A stretch of 64,000 bases of DNA, taken from contig NC_133006.1 in NCBI RefSeq assembly GCF_048564905.1, positions 22,474,001 through 22,538,000 on the forward strand. Reading direction: 5' to 3'. Position numbers and translations under genes: made by a program. The DNA is from Vicugna pacos (taxonomy: Eukaryota > Chordata > Mammalia > Artiodactyla > Camelidae). Below the pieces are notes generated by a model. That model was not told the DNA's origin. It was given only the letters and a program-made list of their open reading frames with translations, and ran no database searches. Of the stretch, positions 23,870 through 33,949 are shown one piece after another; position 1 is the first letter of the stretch, and each line of letters opens with the position of its first letter.

Positions 23870-26800
23870 GTCACGGTGGCAAATCTGGTAGACTATCCTC
23901 TAGTAGTTCAAGTGATTTGGCTGCAGGAAGGAAGGATGTTGAACTAGCTACAGCAACAGCAGCCCAAATGTCAGGGTCTAGAGCATGAATCTTGGTAGAG
24001 AAGAGGGAGAGCCCTGAGAGAAGTAAGGTGGGAGGGGGTGGGGGTGAGGTTGGACAACTGGGAAGTAATGTAATCCTGGTGGGATGCAGAAGTGTGTAGT
24101 TTTGAAAAGACACTGAAGGAAGTCACAATGTGGTCTCCTGCTGTTGGTTTTAAATTACAAATGACTGACAGATTGAGGAAATTTTGAGTTTATACCACAG
24201 AGGCTTGAGTTAAAACCATCTGTCCAGAAGAGGAACCTGAGAACTTCCAGGAGGGAACCTTAGGAAGTAACTAGAAGAGATTTATTTTTATGGCCATATT
24301 CTCAGAAAAAAACATAAGAACGAATTTATGACTTTCTGCAATGTGCAATGCCAGTGACGTTACTGTAGCTCATTTTGTTTTAGCCAGTCCGGGTACTCGG
24401 TAGACCCCCAAGAGCACCTTATAACATGGCCAAGCTTGTGCCAAGACCACAATGCCAACTGCCTTCCTCTTCTCCGACGCAAATCCAGCCCACTCAATGG
24501 AGAGGACTTCCTGGCCACCAAACCCGCAATGACTTCTCTTTTCTCTTTTAAGTCCACTGGCCTTATTGCTTACTTTAACATAAACTCTTCTCTTTGTAGA
24601 TATTTGTTCTCACTCCCCAAAAGCGAAAGATGTGGGGGCAGAGTCCACATTTCTTAGCTCTTGGTTTTCCCTGTAATGCTTTGCACATAAACATCATGGT
24701 TAGTCCACTTCTGGCCTGTGGTGGCCAGACTAGGGGAAGAGGCAGCAGGAAAGGAGAGGACTCACTCTTTGGGCCCTTGTGTAGTGGCAGTAAAAGAGGG
24801 ACATCATACGGGAAGCTGGCTGGAGTTCCCAAACTTCTGCAGTCCTGATGCTGCATAAATAATTATCCACTCACCAACATAGATAGGACAGTTGAAATAT
24901 TCTTTTGGGTTGACTGCAGGTGGGGGACAGAGCTATGTCTGTAAAAAAAAGAAAAGGGTTAGGAGGAAGAGGGGAAGAAAGAAACCGCTTCACTGAGCAC
25001 AGGTCTGTGGTTTTTTTCTGTCCTGCTTGATTCTAAAAAACACCCTCAGTCTTCTCATTAATAGAGAAGTGAAATCTTCTACATTTCCTGCTGTTGCCTT
25101 GTGGGAAGGTTTCACATCTCCTTTGGCTGCCAGAGCAGAGACTCAGACACGAGAGGGAACTCGCCGAGCCTCAGTGAGCTGGCAGAGGGCCACACCAGTG
25201 TGACCGTGGAGGACCACACGAGTGTTCCTGTGCCAGGGTGGGTTTTGTAGACATTGAAAAGGATCCCAAGCCCTGGTTCCTGCAAGATTACGCTCAGCGC
25301 CTACTTAGGGGGAGAAGAAGAGATGGGAGGAAGAAGTGTGCATGTGTGTAGGAGAAGTCACACAAATCTGAAACTGTTGAAAGAGAAAGTGGAAGAGACA
25401 CTGGTTCTAAGAGCAGAAGGAACCCTGAATCGGAAAGATAAGACTTAGAAGGATGGGGTGGCTCTTCTCTTTCTCCTTTTCTCAGGGGAGGCTGCCACGA
25501 GCTAACTTTATGTGGGTCATCTCAGTCCCAGGATGTAGTGAGTGTGTGGGCACGTGCAAGTGTGTGTGTGTGTGTGTGTACCTCTAGACCTTGGGGGTGA
25601 CTCTTTGGACCTGTTTTCCAAACTCTAAAATGAGGACAACTAACAGGTCTTCTGAGATGAAGTGAGACAGTGTGTAAAGGGTCTGCTTGGCACAGCATCT
25701 GTCACAAAGTAGCAGCACAACAAATTTTGGACTTCCTCACCCCTATTTTCTGCCCATTCAACACACTTACTGGTTCATTAGAGACGTTAAAGTGCAGAAC
25801 AATCTTATAACCAAGATGGGGTTGAGAGTTCGGGTGGAGCTTCAGTTAAGCCCAACTAGTTACTCAAAACAAGTCTTTTTTTCTGATAATCATCTTGGTA
25901 TTCTGTTTTGGTACATGCTTTTTTCCCTCCTTCTCTTTTTTCCTCATAAATATCAGATTCTCTTGGGGTCAGGGACTTTGAGGGAGGACAAATAAGTGTG
26001 GTATCAAGGGATTCCCTCCTAATCCTCTTTTGTTTAGCTCGCTATTAAGTCAAATTCAAGAGCGTTCAGAAACCAAGGCAGCTCTGAAGACTGGTGGGGA
26101 GCCCGGAGAAGCCAACTTAAGAGTTTTAAATGTGCAACGGAAAAATCTATCAATTGTATAGTTCACAATGACCATGAATTGCTATCGAAAATCTGTCTTT
26201 TCCAGGGGAAGAAAAGTAGGGAAGCTTTATCTCATTTTTCTAGTGGCCTCATAATGCGAGCTCCTGCCCCAGGACAGATGGGACCAGTAGGGGAAACACA
26301 CGGGACAGTTTTGAGTTGGGGGAGACAAGTGAGCTCTGGGCACTGGCCCATCACCAGCTGTTTATCGAGGGATTTAAGTGGAGTTGCCCTGTGGTCTGCC
26401 CTGAGATGGTTCAGAAGGTAGGAGCATAGGGTTTCCTGGCTCCAGAGAGCAGAAAGGAGAAAATGGAGCCTGCTTGGCTAGTACAGAAGAAGCAGTGGAG
26501 GCCCAGGGAGTGATTTCCAGGGTTGTGGCCCTGATCTCTAAGGTGAAACTGCTTCCCTTAATCTGCATCTTGTTTTGGGGCCAGATAACTGCACTCTCCC
26601 TGTGCCTGCTTCCTTCTCAGCAGCCCTGCCTCTGCCACCTCCCCAGGAGGGCCCCTTGTCCTGTTGTGATAGGACAGACCTAGGGTTATGTAACCAAGGG
26701 TTAATTTCCCAAGTAACTTCCCTTTAAGGAACAAGAGAGGTTATCTAGTCCCAGTCTTTGGGAGAACTTTGAGAAGAAACAGGTAAACCAGTGGGCAGTC

Positions 26801-26900
26801 TAGGCTACATACATCCTGGGAAGAATGCGATGATTCTCTCCACTTATCTAGGGAAATCCTCCTGTTCCACAGGAGAAGAGTTAAGAAAGACACCAGGAGT
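23870..26900. other. Intergenic DMA-DMB spacer, right part
   Basis: No gene recognised. Contents seen: a (GT)n tract at 25559-25579 and a MIR-like piece at 25590-25715 (plus strand). Many short frames lack coding context. Any regulatory elements between the two CIITA-dependent genes would have to be found by conservation. Confidence 0.45.
25590..25715 (+). mobile_element. MIR SINE fragment
   Basis: The 'gttttccaaactctaaaatgagg' and 'ggcacagcatctgtcacaaag' blocks follow the MIR core. Confidence 0.5.
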
Positions 26901-26930
26901 TGTTTAAAGCCTAGGGCAGGATGAGATTTA

Positions 26931-26976
26931 CCTAGTGACTGATGATGCTGAGCTGGGGCACTCAGCGATTTGTCTG
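26931..26976 (+). promoter_or_regulatory. DMB: DMB X box with degenerate Y box
   Basis: The X1 box CCTAGTGACTGATGA starts at 26931 and overlaps X2 TGATGATG (26940-26947). At the spacing where DMA has GATTGG this gene has GATTTG (26967-26972). A proper CCAAT sits further downstream at about 27000-27004. The RFX/CREB part therefore looks intact, while NF-Y may bind poorly or use the displaced CCAAT. No TATA box was seen. Confidence 0.8.
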
Positions 26977-27249
26977 TACACTTGTCCCCACCCACCCAGC
27001 CAATCTGACAATTCTGTTTGGGACACCGACTTAGATGCGCTGGTAAGGAACAGGTTTAGTATCTAGGGGCTTGGTTGCTGAGAACCACTCACTTAGAGAG
27101 CATCAGGGGTGCCTGGGCATTACCACATTCCCACTCAGCGTCTGGAGACCACCTACCCAGGCTGGGACTTCTGGAGCAGGCGAGGACTCAAGGCTCCTGG
27201 AAGAGCTGGTCCAGGGGACTGAATTCCCCGGGGCTGCCCAGAGCGGAGA

Positions 27250-30200
27250 ATGACAGCCCTCCTGCCGCTGCTGCTGGGCCTCAGCCTGGGCTGCACCGGA
27301 GCAGGTAAGGACATTCCCTCCTGGGACCCTCCCTTCCTCTGCTCCTTTGGAGTAAGAGGGTTAGTTTATTATTGGATTCGGACATTCCAAACAAGTTGTC
27401 TCCCTATTATACACGCCTATAGCACTTTGTATTGTATCTTTGTCGCAACTTTAATCGTAATTAAGCTGTATAATTATTTGTGTTATAGACAGTTCCTGCT
27501 GGAATGTAGGCAAAGGCAAAATCTGTTTTGTTTACTGCTGCAACCGCCTAGCATAGTACCTGGTACATAGCGAATGCTTCGTGAGCGAGCATGAATATTT
27601 AATAATATAGCCAGCACAGGACAAAGCTAACTCTTTCCTTTGACCACCCCACCCCTTTTCACTCAATAATTTGCCTTACTGTAATAATAAGGTTTATTTT
27701 GAAATAGATATTCTTTAATTATTTTTCAATGTTCTATTGAATAGATTTAATATTATCTAAGAACTTATTATCTATAAATAAAAATCACATTGAGAAACAA
27801 CTCCTGATTGCTTCATAGAAAACGTCGAGAAAAAAATTAGGAAGACATTTCACACTTTTATGTCATACCTGGTTATTCCTTTGTGTGTGTGTGTGTGTGT
27901 AGATGTGTATGTATTTATCATAATATGACAATATTTAAGTATTTATTTAAATAAATAAAACATTTTCTTTTTTTAAAACAAATTTGGGGGGAGGTAGTTA
28001 GGTTTATTTATTTGTTTCTTTTTAATAGAGGTACTGGGGATTTAACCCAGGGCCTTGTGCATGCTAGGCATGTACTGTCCCACTGAGCTATACCTTCTCC
28101 CTCCTCCAAAACATTTTCAATTTTCTTTTTTGCCAGTTAAATAAAATAATTACTTCTAAAAATTAAAAAAAAATTTTTTGCCTTACTGACGGTCTTATCC
28201 TGTGTTTACACATGCACATCACTTGGGGCCACTCCTGTCCCCGTACTTGGTCTCACATAAAAAGGAGATGGGATCTAAAAAGTCCTCTGCTACTACCATC
28301 TATTCCCTGAATGGGGACTCTTAGAGACTCTAGGACACGAGCTTGGTCAGGAGATGCTGCCTCCGGCAGGAACCTATACCACAGTCACTGGGTGTAACTG
28401 AAGCTTGGACTCCCAGCAGAAGATGGTGACCTGCCCTCCCCTTCTCTGGCCCCTGTAGGTGGCTTTGTGGCTCACGTGGAAAGCAGCTGTCTGTTGGATG
28501 ATGACGGGACACCAGAGGAGTTCAAGTATTGTATTTCCTTCAACAAGGATTTGCTGACCTGCTGGGATCCCCTGCAGGCCAATATGGTCCCTTGTGAATT
28601 TGGGGTGCTGCATGGCTTGGCTAAATACCTCTCAGATTTCCTCAACCGAAATGAAAACCTGATCCAGCGCTTGTCCAATGGGCTTCAGGACTGTGCCACA
28701 CACACCCAGCCCTTCTGGAAATCACTGACCCACAGGACACGTAAGGAGATGGGGGAGCAGAGGGACTGCTAGGAAGCATGGTTAGGAGAGGAGAGGTCAG
28801 GAAGGATCCCTCAGCTGGCGGGGGGGTTGAGATTTGGGCAGAAGAGAAGCCAAAAATGTGAGGACGTAGAATGTGGAGAGAGGGAGGGTTGACCCTCAAG
28901 GGGAAACAAAGTGGCTGTTGGGGATGGGGCAGGGATGAGAAAGGGGAAGTGACCTTTGAGCGGGTGAGGGGCTATTGTGGGGAGAGTATGTGTGTTTTCT
29001 TTCTGTGCAGGGTATCTCAGGATGCAGATCCAAGTTCAGCCAGGGGTTGAACTGTCAGAATAACCAGAATGGCTTTTCCCAAAATGCTCATGCCTCTGTA
29101 TCCCAGGTTCTGATGTTCCAGGTCTGGGATGGGCCCAGGCATGGTAATATTTGGGGCAGCCTCCCAGGGGATTCTGATGCATACTTTCTCACCCTTCTTC
29201 GCTTGCGTTGAGAATGACTTGAGACTGACTCTATAGGGCAGAGTATTGTGTCTTAAGATGTGATTTCTCAGAATTGCCCCGGAAAGGTGCTTGTTAACAA
29301 TGCAAGTCTTTGAGTACCACTACAGAGCCATCGAATGGAAATATCTGCAGATGCAAGTTAGAGAACCTGCATTTTATCACAATTCCTTGGATTTTTATTT
29401 AAGATTTTGCTTGAAAAACACCAAGGCAAGCAGAAGGGTCACCTGGCAGACTAAACCATTAAAAGATGGCAAGATTACAAATAACAAGTTTCTACTGTAT
29501 AGTACAGGGAATTATATTCAATACATTGTAGTAACCTATAATGAAAAGGAATATGAAAACGAATCTATGTATGCATATATATGACTGAACTATTTCGCTG
29601 TAATAGTTGTAACATTGTAAACTGACTATACTTCAATTAAAAAAGGATGGCAATATTAATAATCTCATTAAGTTGGACTACCCTAATCCAAATTTAAGAG
29701 AGTTAGCCCTGAGTTAGTCTTGTTTCTTTAAACTATTCAAGGAAAAAAGGTTTTACTTAGCAAACTGATTTGTTAAATCAGATTTGAGGACAGAAGTGCT
29801 TTCTTACCTTTGCAAACTGGACAATCATTAGCTTATGTAGTTGAAATAAATACAATGACTTCTGAAACAGCTTGCAGTTCAGACCCAGCTTCTACTTAAT
29901 GATGCTCAAACATAATTTTAGAGGAGAAAAGAAAGGAAGGAGCCATGATGGAATGGGAGAAAAGAAAGAGTGAAGTGGAAATAGAATATAACCCCCCATT
30001 TTCAAAGGGATGTATGGTGGAATGAGATGGGGCGGGGGAGGGGTGGGGTGTTTTGGTTGGCAAAATCCAAAAGAATTGAAGTAGGAAAGAAACTAGGCTG
30101 GAGGAAAAGTCAGGAATATTACCCTCCTTTGTGACCAGTTTTTCCTCCTCTGCAGGGCCACCATCTGTGCAAGTAGCCAAAACCACTCCTTTTAACACGA

Positions 30201-32361
30201 GGGAGTCCGTGATGCTGGCCTGCTATGTGTGGGACTTCTATCCAGCTGATGTGATCATCACGTGGAGGAAGAACGGGCAGCCAATCTTCCCTCACAGCAG
30301 TGCCGAAAATATTGCGCAGCCCAATGGAGACTGGACGTACCAAACGGTCTCGCATTTGGCTACAACTCCCTCTTTTGGGGACACCTACACCTGTGTGGTG
30401 GAGCACATTAGTTCTCCTGAACCCATCCTTCAGGACTGGAGTAAGTGTGTGCAGATGGGAAGAATTAGCATGTAAGCAGAGAGCTACTGCAAGTGGGTGG
30501 TTGAAAAAAGACCAGTATTCTGGCAGAGGGTGTGTGAGATGTGTAGGTCCATGGTATACGGTTGAACGGAGGATGCTAAGAATCACTGAATCTCTAGGAA
30601 CTTACAGAGGGTTCATGACGAGAGATGGGGAAGGGGTACCAAAAGGAAAAAGAATTGGTTATTGTTGTTGTTGCCATGGTGATCTGGTTGCTGTTATCAT
30701 GTGCTTGTCTGAGGGTGAGAGGGGAGAATGACTGTCCTGAAAAGAAGATGTTGATTTGGTAATGATGCAATATTCTAGGATCCTCGGATTTCAACTATTC
30801 TGTTGTCAGGTCAGGAATGGGAATTGGAGACCTAAAGAAGGTCGCAGAAGAAAGGAGACTCTCTCACAGTGTGGGGGCAGTACTGAATCTGGGCTGCTCT
30901 ATCAGGGAGGAAAAAGCCATGGCTGGCAGACACTTTGGTGGGCATGCTTGGGGGCTACTGAACAAGGGCCAGACATCATTGTTTAAACCCCAGGGTGGAA
31001 GTAGTTAAAGGAAATGAGAGAAGAGAACACACAGATTTGGGGATTCTTGAGACAGTGAGAGGGGAAAAAATGAGGAAGAGGAAGGGTACAAAAGGTCAGG
31101 GACAGGATTCCAGACCGGCTGCTGAGCCCAGGCCCCTCCCCCCTCCCCGTGGGAAGTGTTGTGTCTTGCTGGGCAGCTGGGAAGGACATGAGGGGCGCGG
31201 CGTGGAACCCACCGGCTCCCCTGAGCTCTCCTGGGACCGCCTCCACAGCGTGCACAAGGAGTGTCCTTGGGTGGCGGAATGTTCATTTTAGCATTAAAGG
31301 AATCCGAGTGGGACAGGTCAGAGTAGGACCAGCTCCAGAAAGTGGGGGCAGTGGAGAAGGGTGGAGACAGGTTAGGACAGGACACATGGCGAATCTGGAT
31401 GGGGGTGGATGGGAGACATGTAAGTTCTCAGCTCACAGAATGGAGCCATCAGAAGTTAGGAAAGGTGAAAAGACATGTTAATAGGAAAATGCTCAGGTAG
31501 TGCAAATAAGAGAGCAAATATTGTCACCATGGGTAAATGGAGAGGGGGAATAGGAACACTTTACTCTTGGACGAGGGTGTCTTTGGGGTGAAGGAAGACA
31601 ACAGGCTGTCCTGAGAGGCCCTGCCATGTTAGTGAGGTGGAAACCAGGGTACTAACTCTGGGGGCCGTGGTTCCCCAGGGTTGCTCTGTGAGTAGAGATC
31701 CACAGGGTGGGGGTTTTGAGGAAAGATCATTTCCTTGGGAGTGGGTTGCTATGAGCTGGACCCTTGGGGTTGGCATCTTAGAACCTGCTAGGGGGAGGCT
31801 GCAGTAAATTAAGTTGCTCTGGGTGGGGATGAGCAACAGAAATTGGTTCTAGTAAGTCTGTCCTTGCAGCTCCTGGGCTGTCCCCAATCCAGACAGTGAA
31901 GGTTTCTGTGTCAGCAGTGACTCTGGGCCTGGGGCTCATCATCTTCTCTCTCGGTTTGCTCAGCTGGCGGAGAGCTGCCTCCTCTGGTGAGTGACCCTTC
32001 TGAATGCTCACCCCCGATCTCTGCTCACGTTCTGTTTGTGACGGGTTCACGCATTGCTGCCCTACTGGCTGTGAATAACACCAGATTCTTTCATCTAATC
32101 AAATGTTTTCTTCTTTTAGGCTACATTGTCCTCCCAGGGTCCGTTTATCCAGAAGGTAACATCTCTGTTGGTCTGTTTGCCTGCTGGTCCTTTGGAGGGG
32201 GTGAGGGTTAGAGGAATCAGCGTTGGGTTCAGCTAATGGTGCTTATAGCAGGGGTGAGCATCTACCAGGATCTAGCTAAGAGTATGATGTTTTTTGTTCT
32301 TTTAATTCATTTTATTTTGAAGGGCGGAGGGGTAGTTAGGTTTGTTTGTTTGTTTGTTTGT

Positions 32362-32400
<39 letters not shown>

Positions 32401-32740
32401 TAGAGGCAGTACAGGGGATTGAACCCAGGACCTTGTATATGCTAAGCATGCGCTCTACCACTTGAGCTATATCCTTCCAATAAGAGCATGATTTAAGCTG
32501 CCATTGTTGGGATTAAGCCCAGAGAGAGGGAAGCCTAGCTCCTCCTCCTCTACCCTCTTCTACCCAATGGAGCGTCTGAAGGTGGCTTCTCAGTATTAGT
32601 GTTTGGCGATCTAGAATTTCCAATATTACTGTAGTAAGTGCTGTGGTATGGATGGTTATAGGGACAAACAATGGGGTCAGGTTGGCTTGGCGCTTTATTA
32701 TTTCCTTTTTACTTCTTCTACAGGTCAGCACATTTCCTAG
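27250..32740 (+). CDS. DMB: MHC class II DM beta chain, six exons, 263 aa
   Basis: Coding exons are 27250-27304, 28459-28740, 30156-30440, 31870-31986, 32120-32155 and 32724-32740. Introns are GT-AG with phase-1 junctions. The protein is the beta partner of DM alpha in the endosomal peptide editor. Order: signal peptide (1-18), beta-1 (Cys29-Cys97 and Cys43-Cys53, plus Cys64), Ig-like beta-2 (Cys135-Cys192), transmembrane helix (about 219-238) and a short tail. Length equals human DMB (263 aa) and the alignment is gap-free. D49, E65 and L69 (mature 31, 47, 51), tied to the DR contact in human DM, are kept. The beta-1 sequon is gone: residue 110 is His where human has the glycosylated Asn, and I find no other N-X-S/T in the mature chain. 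The endosomal sorting motif at 248-251 is YIVL, not YTPL. The product ends GQHIS. Confidence 0.97.
27305..28458 (+). other. DMB: DMB intron 1
   Basis: 1.15 kb, GTAAGG to TAG. It contains a (GT)n tract at 27881-27900 and a vic-1 SINE inserted antisense to the gene. Confidence 0.8.
27968..28107 (-). mobile_element. Camelid vic-1 SINE in DMB intron 1
   Basis: tRNA-derived head on the minus strand. Exact 11-bp target-site duplication AAAACATTTTC (27957-27967 and 28108-28118). Confidence 0.93.
29095..29395. mobile_element. MER5A-like hAT fragments
   Basis: Segments near 29115-29185 and 29285-29395 follow the MER5A body ('ggtctgggatgggcccaggcatgg', 'gcttgttaacaatgcaag', 'gagaacctgcatttta'). Probably two damaged copies or one interrupted copy. 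Confidence 0.5.
29455..29647 (+). mobile_element. L1 3' end
   Basis: Plus-strand artiodactyl L1 terminus ending in 'gactatacttcaattaaaaaag'. 5' truncated, in DMB intron 2. Confidence 0.8.
32289..32480 (-). mobile_element. Camelid vic-1 SINE in DMB intron 5 with tail microsatellite
   Basis: tRNA head on the minus strand. The tail expanded into (TTTG)n(TTTA)n at about 32341-32402. Near-perfect duplication TAAGAG(T/C)ATGAT flanks it (32277-32288 and 32481-32492). Confidence 0.9.
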
Positions 32741-33065
32741 AGGTGGAATTCTACAGCTTCCACTCCAAGTGAGAAGGAGATTCAAACTCTTAGGGCTGCT
32801 GCTGGGCCCCTCCAACATCCTCAAACCCTCCACATATTCTTGGATCTTAGGGTTTCTCTATTCAGTTCTTTGAATTTCCCAGTCCCCGCTTAGCAACTTG
32901 GGGGAACTCATTCCTGGGAATATTCTGAAACCAAGGCTATGTCTCTGGGGTGAATATAATCTGGGGAGGAAGGTCAAAGACCCTCTTTGGGGTCCCCCTG
33001 TGCTACAGAGGGCAGTGAGTCGCTGGTGGTCATCTCTGAGGAATAAACTCTGGTGGAAATACTGT
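32741..33065 (+). other. DMB: DMB 3' UTR
   Basis: Runs from the TAG stop (32738-32740) to the expected cleavage site after the poly(A) signal. Confidence 0.85.
33042..33047 (+). terminator. DMB: DMB polyadenylation signal
   Basis: AATAAA about 300 bp after the stop, followed by a T/G-rich stretch (ACTGTTGTTTTC). Confidence 0.85.
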
Positions 33066-33254
33066 TGTTTTCATGCTTTTTCCTGGGGCGGGACTGGGCA
33101 GAGCTAGGCGCTGGGCTTGATTTTCTCCTTCTTGAGTGGAGGAGTCACGGTTTCCTCCCATTTTCCCATCTAGACACGGCAGAATGTGGGGCAGTTTTCT
33201 GATTTATAATTCATAAGAAGACATTAACCTGTGGTGGGACGGAGTCACAGAGTA

Positions 33255-33760
33255 AGGGCTAAGTAGGGGATTAACAGTGTACTTATCTCATAAGGGATCT
33301 TAATGAGGATTAAATGAGCTCATACCTGTAAATGGCTAAGACCATTATCTGGCACATAGCGAGCCCACAATAGCGACATTAGCTATTATCAGTCATTCAG
33401 TTTTCTGGGCCAGGCATTCTACAAGGTGCTTAACGTGTATTGTTGCATTTGATCCTCATCACAGCTCTGACACAGACCCTCAGAGAGCCAGGATTCAGGG
33501 GACGGAGCTTAACTTCAGATCTGAGTTCTGGGTGGTTATTACTTCCACATCCTGCATGGGATGGGAGCTTAGCTTGAGTGCTTATCATGACCTAGGCACT
33601 GGCCTCCGTGACTTAAGTTTGCATCACATTCACTTTTCACAATTATCCCATAAGGAACAGATTGTCTTCCTCCAAGTCACTGACCAGGAAGCTAGGTTTA
33701 GAGAGATTAAATAACTTGTCTAAGATAAAAGAGCAAATTCGCTAGAGGATGTTTGTCTAT
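33255..33760. mobile_element. MIR cluster
   Basis: One plus-strand MIR (about 33256-33395, ending 'ggcacatagcgagcccacaatag') is followed by two minus-strand MIR pieces (about 33405-33475 and 33565-33760). Confidence 0.75.
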
Positions 33761-33925
33761 CTGAGCTGGAAGTAACTAGGCTGCTTTGTTCTGAGGACCC
33801 TCCTGCTGGTAGCACACCACTCCTCAGATCATTCTTCCATTCCCTTCCACCCCAAACCCAAGGGGCATCCACTGCTGGGGGCTAGATTTCACACGGTAGA
33901 TTAAAGGCACTGTTTGTTCCCAGTG

Positions 33926-33945
33926 AAGGGCGACACCTGCTGGAC
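33926..33945 (-). promoter_or_regulatory. Candidate CTCF motif (reverse)
   Basis: On the minus strand CCAGCAGGTGTCGCC resembles the CTCF core with about two mismatches. It lies about 0.9 kb past the DMB poly(A) signal and faces the forward motif near 15.29 kb. Confidence 0.4.
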
Positions 33946-33949
33946 ACAG

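Larger units (their letters stand above)
28741..30155 (+). other. DMB: DMB intron 2
   Basis: 1.4 kb. It holds MER5A-like hAT pieces and an L1 3' end. No reading frame of interest. Confidence 0.7.
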
